NCBI GenBank assembly: GCA_020847555.1
Contig: JADLBT010000008.1
Coordinates: forward strand, 1-43,089
Direction of reading: 5' to 3'
Length of the DNA: 43,089 nucleotides
Origin: Gemmataceae bacterium
GTDB lineage: Bacteria > Planctomycetota > Planctomycetia > Gemmatales > Gemmataceae
Shown here: positions 7,072 through 15,800 of the stretch, piece after piece
Layout of the letters: every line of letters begins with the position of its first letter
How positions within the stretch are numbered: the first letter of the stretch is position 1
Translations under genes and position numbers: made by a program
Notes under the pieces: model-generated
Told to the model about the DNA's origin: nothing
The model's input: the letters and a program-made list of their open reading frames with translations, nothing else
Databases searched by the model: none

Positions 7072-8007
7072 TCATGGAAGCTTGAAGGGTGCGGCCCAGG
7101 GAACGGATAGCGGCAGGGTGATGATACCAGTCCGCAGGGCCACGAACAAGCACGCCGCCACGAGGTCCGCCGTCGTGCCTGGGTTGCGGCGGTGGCCGTC
7201 CGCCCGCAGCCAGCCGTCCAGGTCGGCGAACGCCGCCTCCCCCGCCGCCGTGTTCGGCCAGCCCGCATCGAGTACGTCTTGAGCCCGCGCCGATGCCTCC
7301 TCGGCCACCGCGAGCCCGCACTTGCGCGCGATCAGCGAATCGGGGTAGCGGGCCATCAGGTGCAGATGGCAAGCGATGATCGCCGCTTCCAGACAGAGGC
7401 AGCGGGCAAGGCTGTCGCGCAGGGCCGGTACGCCGTGATCGAAAACGTCGCTGAAGCCGTTGGCGTACTGCCGCGCGACAAGGTCGCGGTCGGCCGCCAG
7501 CGCCATGACCTGTCGCAACGGCAGGGTCGGCTCATCGCGCACGTCCTGGTCGGCAGCGCCGCCGAGGCCCGACGGGTTGGCGAGCCGGATCGCCTGGTAG
7601 ACCTCCGCGGTGTCCCGCACGGTGGCCGATTCGAGAACAGACGTCAATCCCTCGCGGAGGACTTGCTCCGCCGGGGCCGACGTCAACGCCTCGCGGTAAA
7701 GCTCCTCCAGCGGCACGGCCGCCAGCGGGGTGAGCAGCAGGAGGATGCCGAGATTGGTGTTGTTCGGCGCAACCAGCCGGGTGCGCCGAACCCCGGTGAG
7801 CACCGTGGGGCCGACGCCGAGGGAAGACGCGGCGGCCAGCACCGAACTGATGACGGCGGCACTGGTCAGGAAATCGATGTAGGTGGCATCCGCGAAGTCG
7901 CGGTAGCGGTGGACGTTGCCGGGCTTGCGGGCGGTCGCCTCCCAGAGGCACGCGAGCTGCGCCCACAGGCGGCGGATTTCCGCGTCGTCGATCCGCTCAG
8001 CCCACAC
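7072..8007 (-). CDS. CitG-like triphosphoribosyl-dephospho-CoA synthase family protein (H4MPT C1 group)
   Basis: 311 aa. I choose the GTG at 8005-8007 because GGAGGAG stands at ideal spacing upstream; an ATG further up would lie deeper in the preceding gene. The CDS overlaps the end of the RimK-like gene by 11 bases, which implies translational coupling. The family is PF01874/COG1767: KPGNVHRYRDFADATYIDFLTSA carries the conserved KPG-N/D start, followed by GVGPTVLTGVRRT, NNTNLGILLLLTPLA, and near the C-terminus ARKCGLAVAEEAS and RNPGTTADLVAACLFVALR. Citrate-lyase genes are absent, so this is not true CitG; a CitG-like protein (often labelled orf5) is a standard member of methanopterin C1 islands in methylotrophs and planctomycetes. 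Transfer of a ribosyl-phosphate unit during H4MPT synthesis is a reasonable inference from the family but not shown. Confidence 0.88.
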   Translation of the reverse strand: MWAERIDDAEIRRLWAQLACLWEATARKPGNVHRYRDFADATYIDFLTSAAVISSVLAAASSLGVGPTVLTGVRRTRLVAPNNTNLGILLLLTPLAAVPLEELYREALTSAPAEQVLREGLTSVLESATVRDTAEVYQAIRLANPSGLGGAADQDVRDEPTLPLRQVMALAADRDLVARQYANGFSDVFDHGVPALRDSLARCLCLEAAIIACHLHLMARYPDSLIARKCGLAVAEEASARAQDVLDAGWPNTAAGEAAFADLDGWLRADGHRRNPGTTADLVAACLFVALRTGIITLPLSVPWAAPFKLP

Positions 8008-8860
8008 GGTACTCCTCCGCGAGGAACCGCATCGTCGCCGCCGCCACATCGACGCCGGTCACCGGGGCGAGCGCCCGCCACCCCGGTACGGCGTTCACCT
8101 CCAGCACATACCACCCGCCGTCACGCCGCGGCAGCAGATCGACGCCCGCGACCAGAACGCCGAGCGCGGCCGCCGCTCTCAGGGCGAGATGCTCCTCATC
8201 GGGCGTGGCGTGGACCGGCTCGCCGCGGCCCCCCTGGGCGACGTTGGTGCGCCAGCCGTCGCGGGCGTAGCGGCGCATCGCCGTCAGGACGCGCCCGCCG
8301 ACGACGAAGACGCGCAGATCCCAGCCCGGGTGATCGATAAAGCGCTGCAGGTAGAGGACGCACTGCAGCCGCTCCAGGGTCCGGAAGGTGCGCCACGCGG
8401 TATCCGGATCGCTGACGCGCACCATGCCGCGCCCCTCTGACCCGAACAGCGGTTTAACGACCACGTCGCCCCCCAGCGTGGCGAAGGCGCCCAGCGCCGT
8501 GTCGGCGTCCTGGCAGGCGACGGTGGGCGGGACGGGCAGTCCCGCCGCCTCCAGGCGCGCGGCGCTAAGGTACTTGTCGATGCAGCCTTCCAGGGCGTAG
8601 GGCGGATTGAGGACGGCGATTCCGCGAGCCTGCAGGCGGTGCAGCGCGTCCATGCGAAAGACGACCTGCTCCAGCGAGCCCGGCGGCATGGTGCGGACAA
8701 GAACGGCGTCGAACCCGGCGAGGGAGTCGAGACCACCCGCGACCGCGGCGCTGACGCGGCGGAAATCGACGGCGACGGCCTCGTGGCCCTGAGCGGCGGC
8801 GGCGCGGCGCAGGTCGCGGACGTGCCATCCGTCGCCGCCCGCCAGAATCGCTAGTTTCAT
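7997..8860 (-). CDS. RimK/MptN-like ATP-grasp ligase (H4MPT C1 group)
   Basis: 287 aa. It begins MKLAILAGGDGWHVRDL with a RimK-type N-terminal domain, then the ATP-grasp core: CIDKYLSAARLEAAGLPVPPT, DVVVKPLFGSEGRGM (phosphate-binding loop and Lys), LYLQRFIDHPGWDLRVFVVGG, and the metal-binding end DLLPRRDGGWYVLEVNAVPGW with Glu and Asn. This family adds amino acids to carboxylates; MptN of methanogens adds glutamate to tetrahydromethanopterin, and homologues occur in bacterial C1 islands. Side-chain glutamylation of the H4MPT-like cofactor is therefore the best inference, although ribosomal S6 or other substrates are possible. It lies between mch (135 bases upstream, occupied by a large repeat) and the CitG-like gene (overlap of 11 bases). 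Confidence 0.85.
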   Translation of the reverse strand: MKLAILAGGDGWHVRDLRRAAAAQGHEAVAVDFRRVSAAVAGGLDSLAGFDAVLVRTMPPGSLEQVVFRMDALHRLQARGIAVLNPPYALEGCIDKYLSAARLEAAGLPVPPTVACQDADTALGAFATLGGDVVVKPLFGSEGRGMVRVSDPDTAWRTFRTLERLQCVLYLQRFIDHPGWDLRVFVVGGRVLTAMRRYARDGWRTNVAQGGRGEPVHATPDEEHLALRAAAALGVLVAGVDLLPRRDGGWYVLEVNAVPGWRALAPVTGVDVAAATMRFLAEEYRVG

Positions 8861-8873
8861 TCGGTTGGGATCC

Positions 8874-8984
8874 CCCGCCCCCCCTCTCCCACGAGGGGAG
8901 AGGGGGAGGAAGCAGCGCCGGTTGCGCCTGCTGCGCCTGCTCCCCCCTCTCCCCTCGTGGGAGAGGGGGGCCGGGGGGTGAGGG
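8874..8984. repeat. Large compound C/G-rich inverted repeat between mch and the RimK-like gene
   Basis: Two C-rich palindromic blocks (about 8879-8907, containing CTCCCACGAGGGGAG, and 8942-8972, containing CTCCCCTCGTGGGAG) face each other around about 35 bases. Each can fold alone and the two can pair with each other to give a long hairpin. The element occupies nearly the whole gap between mch (stop at 8996) and the next gene (start at 8860) and might reduce or separate expression of the downstream genes. Same family as the element at 2173-2227. Confidence 0.75.
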
Positions 8985-8995
8985 GGGACGGCGAC

Positions 8996-9958
8996 TCACG
9001 CGCCGAAGAACGACCGCCACAGCACGTCCGCCCGCGTCCGTCCGAAGGCGTGGCTCCGCCCGCTCCGCAGGTTCACGAAGTACACCTCGGCCGGTGAGAA
9101 AAGGAGTTTGTCGATCCTGTAAAAGTCGCCTTCGTGCCGGGCGAAGATCTCCGTGAACGGCTCGCCGTAGTCGGGCTGGGCGGACGACGGCACCTTCGGC
9201 CCGATCGCCGCCAGTTCGTCGTCCTCGGCGTCCACCCACAGCGTCACCTGCCCGCCGTACAGGATGGCGTCGTTCGTGCGGCCGATGGCGTTGAGGAAGT
9301 CCTTCGCGACCGGCGGCAGCGGAGCAGTCCCGAACGCGGACACAACCTTCGTCAGGTCGAACCCCAGTTCGTGCAGCTTGTGCAGGCCCGTCTCGACCGA
9401 CCGGGCGACGACCTGGATCGCGCCGGCGAGGCTGGTGGCCGGGGCCGCCAGGAGCGTTACCTTGTTCGGCGGCAGCCCGACCGCCTCGGCGATGTACCGC
9501 ACCACGTCCTCGGTCGGGAGCTGATCCGTCTCCAGCGTCCCGACGGCGACCGGCGGCTTCTCCCGGCCGGGGATGTGGTCGTACAGATCCTCCGTCCCGA
9601 GGGCGGCGCGCATCGGCCCGGACCCCATCGCGAAGTACCCGTCGATCCTGTCGATCGCCCAGCCGGCGTACTGGGCCGCCATGCACGCGGTCACGGGATG
9701 ATCGGTCGAAACCTGGACCAGCGGGCACGCCCCGCCGGCGATGTTGCCCGGGACGACGGCTACTTCCGCCAGGCCCGCCAGGCACACCCGGGCGAGCGCC
9801 AGCCCCGCCTGCAGCCCGCCGGTCGCATTGATGCCGCAGTCGAGCAGTTTCGCCCCCGCTGGCGTCTGCTGCACGGTGATGCGCAGCGCCCCCGCCTGCG
9901 AGACCATGAAGTCCGCCAGCCGCTGCGCCCGTTCATTCAGCGTCGGAGTGATCGCCAC
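8996..9958 (-). CDS. mch: Methenyltetrahydromethanopterin cyclohydrolase
   Basis: 320 aa, matching Mch proteins of about 320 residues. It interconverts N5,N10-methenyl-H4MPT and N5-formyl-H4MPT in the cytoplasm, part of formaldehyde oxidation or C1 transfer linked to methanopterin. Start: the GTG at 9956-9958, with a perfect AGGAGG nine bases upstream. Recognisable blocks are LNERAQRLADFMV, GAKLLDCGINATGGLQAGLALARVCL, VQVSTDHPVTACMAAQYAGW, YFAMGSGPMRA, LPPNKVTLLAAPATSLAGAIQVVARSVETGLHKL, SAFGTAPLPPVAKDFLNAIGRTNDAILYGG and the C-terminal GRTRADVLWRSFFG. It is the enzyme that identifies the whole group as H4MPT-related. It follows the COG2232-type ATP-grasp gene by 49 bases on the same strand. 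Planctomycetes are one of the few bacterial groups with this pathway. Confidence 0.96.
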   Translation of the reverse strand: MAITPTLNERAQRLADFMVSQAGALRITVQQTPAGAKLLDCGINATGGLQAGLALARVCLAGLAEVAVVPGNIAGGACPLVQVSTDHPVTACMAAQYAGWAIDRIDGYFAMGSGPMRAALGTEDLYDHIPGREKPPVAVGTLETDQLPTEDVVRYIAEAVGLPPNKVTLLAAPATSLAGAIQVVARSVETGLHKLHELGFDLTKVVSAFGTAPLPPVAKDFLNAIGRTNDAILYGGQVTLWVDAEDDELAAIGPKVPSSAQPDYGEPFTEIFARHEGDFYRIDKLLFSPAEVYFVNLRSGRSHAFGRTRADVLWRSFFGA

Positions 9959-10007
9959 CAGCTGTCCTCCTTTCGACCGCCACGGATCCCCTTTCGGTAG
10001 CCGTAAT

Positions 10008-11150
10008 CTAGCGGCACGGCAGCCTCCGGTCGAGATCCGCCGCGACCGCTCGCAGCCGGTCAACGCACTCGGCGTCAGTGGCGCCGGCGGCGAAGCACGT
10101 CAGCACCGGCCAGCCCGTCTCGATCCGGGTTCCCGCAGCCGGGATGTCCGCGAACGCCGGCGCCGTGGGGAGCGCGGGCGGTTCGCGCAGCACCCGAGCC
10201 CAGGGACCGTGTACCGGGAACGTCAGCGGCCCAGCGGCGAAGAGGATCGCCTTACCGAGGCGCGCCGGGCGAGCCGTCTGGGTCGGCGGCGGGAGCGGCG
10301 CGGCCGGCGTGAACACGGCCCGGTGCAGCGCCAGGGCCGGGATGCCGATAGCGTACTCCAGCACCTCGACCGACGCGGTACAGCGCGGGTTCACCTCCAC
10401 CGGCCACGGGACGCCGTCGCTCAGGATGAAATCGACGCCGAACAGCCCGCGCAGGCCGAAGTCACGCCCCAGCACGTCACCGAGGCGCTCCAGCCCGACG
10501 CGGAGCGTATCGGACAGGGTGAGCGGGCCGACACTGCCGCAATACTGGAACGGCGCCGCGTGGAGCCACGGCTCGCCGACGAGCTGGCGCGTCGCGCCGA
10601 GCAGCTGGGCGCCGCCGTCGCGCCCGACGTAAACCGCCGAGCACGGCTCGCCCTCGACGTGCTGTTGCAGGTAGACGCGGCGGCGCGGCGGTGTGCCCGA
10701 GGTGAGAAAGACGATGCCGCGGCCGCCGGCGCCGGCGCGCGGTTTGACGAGCCACCGGCCCGGAGCGGGGTCGTCCCCGCGGCGCACCTCCGGACAGGGG
10801 AGTCCCGCCTCGCGCAGTGCCGCGGCCACCCGGCCCGGGGCACGCACGCGGCGCACCACGGCGGCGCCGTTGCCCCAGAGCGGGCGCAGCCGGGCCAGGG
10901 CGTCGAGCAGGGCCGGATGGCTCTCCAGCCCGCCGGTGTACATCCACGGGCCGGGCGGGGCATCGCGCACGGCGTTGAGGAAACCCCGCGGGTAATCGGT
11001 CAGGGGAATTGTTGCGGCGGAGCAGGCATGCCGCAGATCCTCATCGGCGAACAGATCGATGCACCACGGCCTCAGCCCGGCGCGGAGGGCGGAGAAGGAC
11101 GCCGCGCGGGCGCTGGCACCGAGGATCAGCAGTTGCTCGGGAGCTTCCAT
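10008..11150 (-). CDS. ATP-grasp protein of the H4MPT C1 group (COG2232/OrfY type)
   Basis: 380 aa from the ATG at 11150, which gives MEAPEQLLILGASARAASFS; upstream in-frame codons would run through a repeat. The N-terminal part is a Rossmann-like preATP domain (ILGASARAASFSALRAGLRP, DLFADEDL), followed by an ATP-grasp core: GRWLVKPRAGAGGRGI (phosphate loop), VYLQQHVEGEPCSAVYVG, FQYCGSVGP, and the metal ligands in GLFGVDFILSDGVPWPVEVNPRCTAS. This organisation and position beside mch match the biotin-carboxylase-related ATP-grasp proteins (COG2232) known as OrfY in methylotroph C1 islands. A ligase acting in synthesis of the H4MPT-like cofactor is inferred; its substrate is unknown. It is first in the run leading to mch. 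Its start has no good Shine-Dalgarno and lies only 10 bases from a hairpin-repeat half (11161-11172). Confidence 0.85.
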   Translation of the reverse strand: MEAPEQLLILGASARAASFSALRAGLRPWCIDLFADEDLRHACSAATIPLTDYPRGFLNAVRDAPPGPWMYTGGLESHPALLDALARLRPLWGNGAAVVRRVRAPGRVAAALREAGLPCPEVRRGDDPAPGRWLVKPRAGAGGRGIVFLTSGTPPRRRVYLQQHVEGEPCSAVYVGRDGGAQLLGATRQLVGEPWLHAAPFQYCGSVGPLTLSDTLRVGLERLGDVLGRDFGLRGLFGVDFILSDGVPWPVEVNPRCTASVEVLEYAIGIPALALHRAVFTPAAPLPPPTQTARPARLGKAILFAAGPLTFPVHGPWARVLREPPALPTAPAFADIPAAGTRIETGWPVLTCFAAGATDAECVDRLRAVAADLDRRLPCR

Positions 11151-11160
11151 CGGCGCGGCG

Positions 11161-11288
11161 CCCGTGGGCTTTACGGCTCGTGCAAGTTCCAGGAGGAGGG
11201 TGTGCAATGGGCTGTTGAAAGCCCACGGGACGTAATCCGTGGGCGAAGTGCTGGGGACTTCCCTCACGGACCGCCGCCCGTGGACTTT
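11161..11288. repeat. Copies of the AAAGCCCACGGG repeat in a 165-base gap
   Basis: One half-copy (CCCGTGGGCTTT) at 11161-11172, a full inverted pair at 11218-11244 and a degenerate copy at 11277-11288. They fill the gap between the RND adaptor stop (11316) and the ATP-grasp gene start (11150). The two halves at 11161 and 11218 could pair over 45 bases. The gap must also hold any promoter for the downstream genes; I see no convincing -35/-10 pair. Confidence 0.75.
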
Positions 11289-11315
11289 ACTGCCGTCTGC
11301 TGCCGACTGCTGCCC

Positions 11316-12740
11316 TCACCGGACCGAGACGGGGATGGCGAAATCGCCCTGACGGACGACGCCGTTGCCCTTCGTGATGATCTGCTCGCGCCCGCTCAGC
11401 CCCCGGCGAATCTCGACGGCGCGCCCGTCGTCAATGCCGGTTTCCACCTCTACCTGAGAGACGATGCCGCGCGGCGGGTCGCCCTTGACGTCGGTCACGC
11501 AGTACACGAACGCCTTGCCCCCCTGGCGCAGCAGAGCCGACGACGGAACGGTGAACACGTCCTTGCGCTCGTCCACCACCACGACGGCGGTGCCGGACAT
11601 CTGCGGCCGGAGCAGGCCGCGCGGGTTCGGCAGCAGAACCTCGGCGCGCATCGTGCGCGTGACCGGATCCAGCGAGCCGGCCGTCAGGTTGACCACGCCA
11701 GGGAATTCGCCGCTCGACGTGACCTCCTGCAGCGCCGGGACACGCAACACGACAGCGCTCCCTTCGTGCCGGTCCGACGCGGCCCGGATGTACGGGGCGT
11801 CGCGCTCCGGCACATCGATCAGGACGCGCACCACGTCGGTGCGCATCACCGTCAGCAGCGGGGTGCCGAAGTCCTTCACCGCGGCCCCGCGGTCGATCCA
11901 GCGTTTGGTCACGATGCCGGTGAACGGGGCGCGGATCGTCGCGAACCCGACCAGGGCGTCGAGGCGCTCCAGCTCCGCCTGGGCGACGCGCACCTTGCCC
12001 TCGGCGACGAGGATCTCGCCCTCGGCGGCGGCGAGCCGGGCATGCTTGGTGAACAGCTGGGCATGGGCCGCGTCCTGGGCCGCCAGGGCCGACTTGTACT
12101 GCAGCCGCGATTCCTCTGCCATCTGCTTCTGCACCGTGTCGCTGGCCGCCAGGCGCACCATGCGCGTGTAGTGCGAGTTGCGGAACTCCGCCTCGGCCTC
12201 GGCCCGCTTGATCTGGGCCTCGCTCTCGCGCACCTCGCGGGCGGCCACGTCGCGCGCCCTGAGCGCCTGCGCGCGCGTCTGACGGGCCCGCTCCAGCAGG
12301 GCACGCTTGTTCTCCCGCTCGGCCAGGACGTCCGGGATCGCGAGGGTGACCAGCACCTCCGCGTCGGTCCGGCCGGCGAGCAGCACGGCGGCCGCCAACA
12401 ATGGCGTCCCGTTGCCGAGGACGCCAACGCTGGTGCAGGCCGCGCGAGGGCGCACCGCCTCCCCGAGGACCATCCGCCCGATGTCTGCGTTCGGCGACAG
12501 GCTTTGCACCACGCCGCGCACCTGCGGGTACAGGTCGGCCTTTTCGTAAGGCTCGATCGTGGCGGTGTACTCGCGGCGGACCGTGAACGTCGGCTGCCGC
12601 TCGGGGGAGATCGTCTCCAGGCGCGGCACCCGCTCCAGTTCGGCCAGCTTCGGCTTCTTCTTCGCTTGCTGAGAGCCGCATCCCAGGACAGGCGCCAGCG
12701 CGCCGGCCAGGACCACCAGGCGCATCCAGTTGGTTGTCAT
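11316..12740 (-). CDS. RND efflux periplasmic adaptor (HlyD/MFP family lipoprotein)
   Basis: 474 aa. The N-terminus is a lipoprotein signal with lipobox LGCG (C21), so the mature protein should be membrane-anchored. Domain order is typical of AcrA-type adaptors: first half of the barrel-sandwich (YTATIEPYEKADLYPQVRGVV), a long alpha-helical coiled-coil hairpin (about residues 138-250, rich in Ala, Glu and Arg), second half of the lipoyl domain (TIRAPFTGIVTKRWIDRGAAV), a beta-barrel (VRVLIDVPERDAPYI) and a membrane-proximal domain (LLPNPRGLLRPQMSGTAVVVV). Residues about 92-127 look like an extra segment that splits the lipoyl half; in relatives GR-V is followed directly by GEVLVTLAIPD. The extra DNA contains a hairpin (12395-12433). 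Shine-Dalgarno AAGGAG precedes the ATG. It lies 88 bases downstream of its pump gene. Confidence 0.9.
   Translation of the reverse strand: MTTNWMRLVVLAGALAPVLGCGSQQAKKKPKLAELERVPRLETISPERQPTFTVRREYTATIEPYEKADLYPQVRGVVQSLSPNADIGRMVLGEAVRPRAACTSVGVLGNGTPLLAAAVLLAGRTDAEVLVTLAIPDVLAERENKRALLERARQTRAQALRARDVAAREVRESEAQIKRAEAEAEFRNSHYTRMVRLAASDTVQKQMAEESRLQYKSALAAQDAAHAQLFTKHARLAAAEGEILVAEGKVRVAQAELERLDALVGFATIRAPFTGIVTKRWIDRGAAVKDFGTPLLTVMRTDVVRVLIDVPERDAPYIRAASDRHEGSAVVLRVPALQEVTSSGEFPGVVNLTAGSLDPVTRTMRAEVLLPNPRGLLRPQMSGTAVVVVDERKDVFTVPSSALLRQGGKAFVYCVTDVKGDPPRGIVSQVEVETGIDDGRAVEIRRGLSGREQIITKGNGVVRQGDFAIPVSVR
12395..12433. repeat. Hairpin inside the RND adaptor coding sequence
   Basis: Inverted repeat with core GGCGTCC/GGACGCC and outer arms CCAACAAT and AACGCTGG that pair with three mismatches. 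It lies inside codons for the unexpected segment TSVGVLGNGTPLLAAA of the adaptor protein and keeps the reading frame. Confidence 0.6.
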
Positions 12741-12764
12741 ATCGCTTGCTCCTTCGGGTCGGCA

Positions 12765-12825
12765 GAGGGAACCCTCTCCCCTCCCCTCCTTACTCGTCCC
12801 TTCCCTGGCAGGGAAGGGGGCCGGG
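12765..12825. repeat. C/G-rich repeat with hairpin between RND genes
   Basis: CT-rich block followed by a near-perfect hairpin at 12798-12818 (CCCTTCCCTG pairing with CAGGGAAGGG) and CCGGGAGG. It belongs by composition to the CCCCTCTCCC family and lies between the pump stop (12829) and the adaptor start (12740). It could set the ratio of the two products, but there is no T-tract to argue for termination. Confidence 0.6.
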
Positions 12826-12828
12826 AGG

Positions 12829-15800
12829 TCAGGTTGTCGTCCGCGCGGCGCTGCGCGGCTTGAACAACAGATACAGCACCGGCACGATGAACAGCGTCAG
12901 CACAGTCGAGCCGATCAGCCCGCCGATGACTGCCCGGGCCAGCGGCAGGTTCATCTCGTCCCCGGGGTGGCGGTGGATCGCCAGCGGCAGTAGCCCCGCC
13001 ACCGCCGCCAGGGTCGTCATGAGGATCGGCCGCAGGCGCGTCCGGGCGGCGACGGCGACCGCCTCGAACGGCGTGTGGCCCTCGTCGCGCTTGCGGTTGG
13101 CGAACTCGACCAGCAGCACCGAGTTCGACACCGAGATGCCGACCATCATGAGGATGCCCATCAGCGACTGGATGTTCAGCGACGACCCGGTCGCCCACAG
13201 CATGACCGCCACGCCGATCAGCCCCAGCGGCGCCGCCACGATCATGATCAGCGGATCGAGCCACGACGAGAACTGCGCCGCCATCACCAGGTAGACGAGC
13301 AGCACGGCCAGTGCCAGGTTAAACCCCATTTCGTGGAACGACTCCCGCATGTTCGCGATCTCGCCGCGCACCTCGACGCGCACGTTCCCGGGTATCTTCA
13401 GCGGCAGCGGGTCCAGGCCCCACGCCCGCTGAATCTCCTCGCGCATCGACTGCCGCCCCTTCTTCAGGTAGGCCGTCATCTTCGCCCGGAAGTCCTCGTC
13501 CGCGAACAGGCTCAAGCTCTCCGGGTCGAGGTCGTAATACTCCACCAGGGCGGCGCGCCCGGCGGGTGTCGGGTGCTCGAAGTATACGCGCAGCTGCTCC
13601 AGGAAGTCGCCGTCGTGCTGCAGGCGCGAGCCCCCCTCGGCCAGTTCCTTCAGGGCGTGGGCGAACAACTTGTCGCCAGGGGCGAGCGTCCGGGCGTACT
13701 CCAGCGGCAGCTCGGCGACGATCCGCTCCACCCGCGCCGCCACCCGCGCCAGGTCGTTCCCGCGCAGGCTCACGAACAGCTGGTTCACCGGCCCGACGTC
13801 GAAGTGATAGACCTCGACCGGCCCCTCGGTCGGGACGATCTGCGCCACGTCCTTGACCAGCGGCACCCGGTTCCCGGCCCGCCCCGCGCCCGAGATCGGA
13901 ATGTTCTCCAGCGTCTGCACGCTCTCGACGACGTACTCCGGGTACTGCACGCCGATTACGTAGGGGTTGCCGGACGCCGGGTCGATCCAGAAGTTCGGCG
14001 CCAGCTGGGCGCTGGACATCAGCGCCGTGATGACGTTGCGCACCACGTCCGTCTCCGTCAGCTTCAGCCGGGCGGCCGCCGTCCGGTCCACCTCCACCTT
14101 CAGCTGCGGGAGCGTCAGTGCCTGGGGTAGATACGTGTCGGTCACCTGGGCGATGCGGTCGATGCGGGCGTCGAGAACCCGGGCGACCTGGCGCCGCGCC
14201 TCCCGGTCCTTGCCGTGGATCTGGATCTCGATCGGAGCGAGGGCGCCGCCGTTCAGGATGCGGCGGATCATCCCGCCCGTCTCGAAGAAGAACTCGTCCC
14301 CCGGGTAGCGCTCGTGCAGCCGCTCGCGCAGGCGGTCCACATACGCCAGCGCCGGCGTGTGCCGCCCGTCGAATCCGCTGCGCAGCTGGACGCGCAGGAA
14401 GGCGGCATGCGGTCCGTTGTTGGGCGTGTAGATCGCCGACCAGCGCGACGACAGGCCGATGTTCGCCAGTGTCAGCTTCAGATCCTCCGGCGCGACGATC
14501 TCGCGCACGATCCGGTCGATCTCGGTAATCTGCCGCTCGGTTGTCTCGACGCGCGGCCCGCCCTTGGCGCGCAGGTGGATGGTGAACTCGCTCGTGTCCA
14601 CCTCCGGGAACAGCTCCTGGCCGATGTGCTGGAAACACCAGATGGCCGGCACGGTGGCCGCCACCACCAGCCCGACGACCGCCACCCGCCAGCGCAGCCC
14701 GATGCGCAGCACGCGCTCGTAGACGCGCGTCGCCGCCTCGAACAGCCGGTCGAACGCCGGCGCGATCCAGAACGTCACGGCGACCAGCACGGTCAGGGCG
14801 GCGACGGCGCCGACCCCGATCACGACCTGCTGCGCGGCCGGGTGCAGGTTCAGGAACGGCCACGCGACCGCGTCCGCCAGCGCCTCCGGCAACACGTCCG
14901 GCGCCCACTGGGCGAGCGCCGGCACGCCGAGGCCGACCGCCGCCGTGGGCAGCGCCGCCAGGACCAGCCAGCGCGGGAAGTGCTCCTTCTCGTGGTGCGG
15001 ACGCAGGTAGCGCGAGCAGTACAGCGGCGAGACGGTCCGCGAGACGAGGTACGACGCGGCCATCGCCAGCGACGCGCTGACCGCCAGCGGGGTGAACAGA
15101 TACTTCGCCACCCCGCTGATGAACACCAGCGGGAAGAACACCACGACCGTCGTCACGGTTGCCATCAGCACCGGGATGGCGATCTCGGCCGCGCTGGCGC
15201 GCACCGCTTCCCCGGCCGGCTTGCCCATGCCGAGGTGACGGACGGTGTTCTCGACGTCCACGATCGTATCGTCCACGACCCGGCCGAGGATCAGGGCCAG
15301 CCCGCCGAGCGTCATGATGTTCAGCGTGTGGCCGGTGAAGTACAGTCCCATCAGCGCCGCCAGCACCGACAGCGGGATCGACAGCGCCACCACCACCGTC
15401 CCGCGCAGGCTGCCCAGGAAGAGCAGCACCACCAGTGACGCCAGCAACGCCCCAAGCACACCCTCCAGGCGCAGCGCCGCCAGCGCGTCGCGGACGTACT
15501 GCGACTGATCGAAGACGACCTCGACGGCCACGTCCTCGGGCAGGCTGCCGCGTTTGTGAAGCTGCGGCAGGAACGCCTTGACGTTATCGACCACGCGCAC
15601 GGCGCTGGCCCCGGCCTGACGCAGCAGCGGCATGTACACCGATCGGCGGCCATCGACGTGGACCGTGTTGGTGCGCCAGCGGTTGCCGTCCACGATGCTC
15701 GCCACGTCCCCCAGGTAGACCACCTTGCGGCCGTCGTTGAACAGCGGCAGCTTCTCGAAGTCCTTGATGGTGGCCGCCATGCTGTTCGAGCTGACGTAGT

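Noticed and set aside
7072..8007. CitG of a citrate lyase operon
   Set aside because: No citC, citD, citE, citF or citX is present; the overlapping neighbours belong to the H4MPT group.
9741..12863. A 1040-codon open frame on plus, antisense to mch, ATP-grasp and RND adaptor genes
   Set aside because: Composition is the Arg/Ala/Gly/Gln-rich pattern expected opposite GC-rich genes; the minus-strand genes have clear families and ribosome-binding sites.
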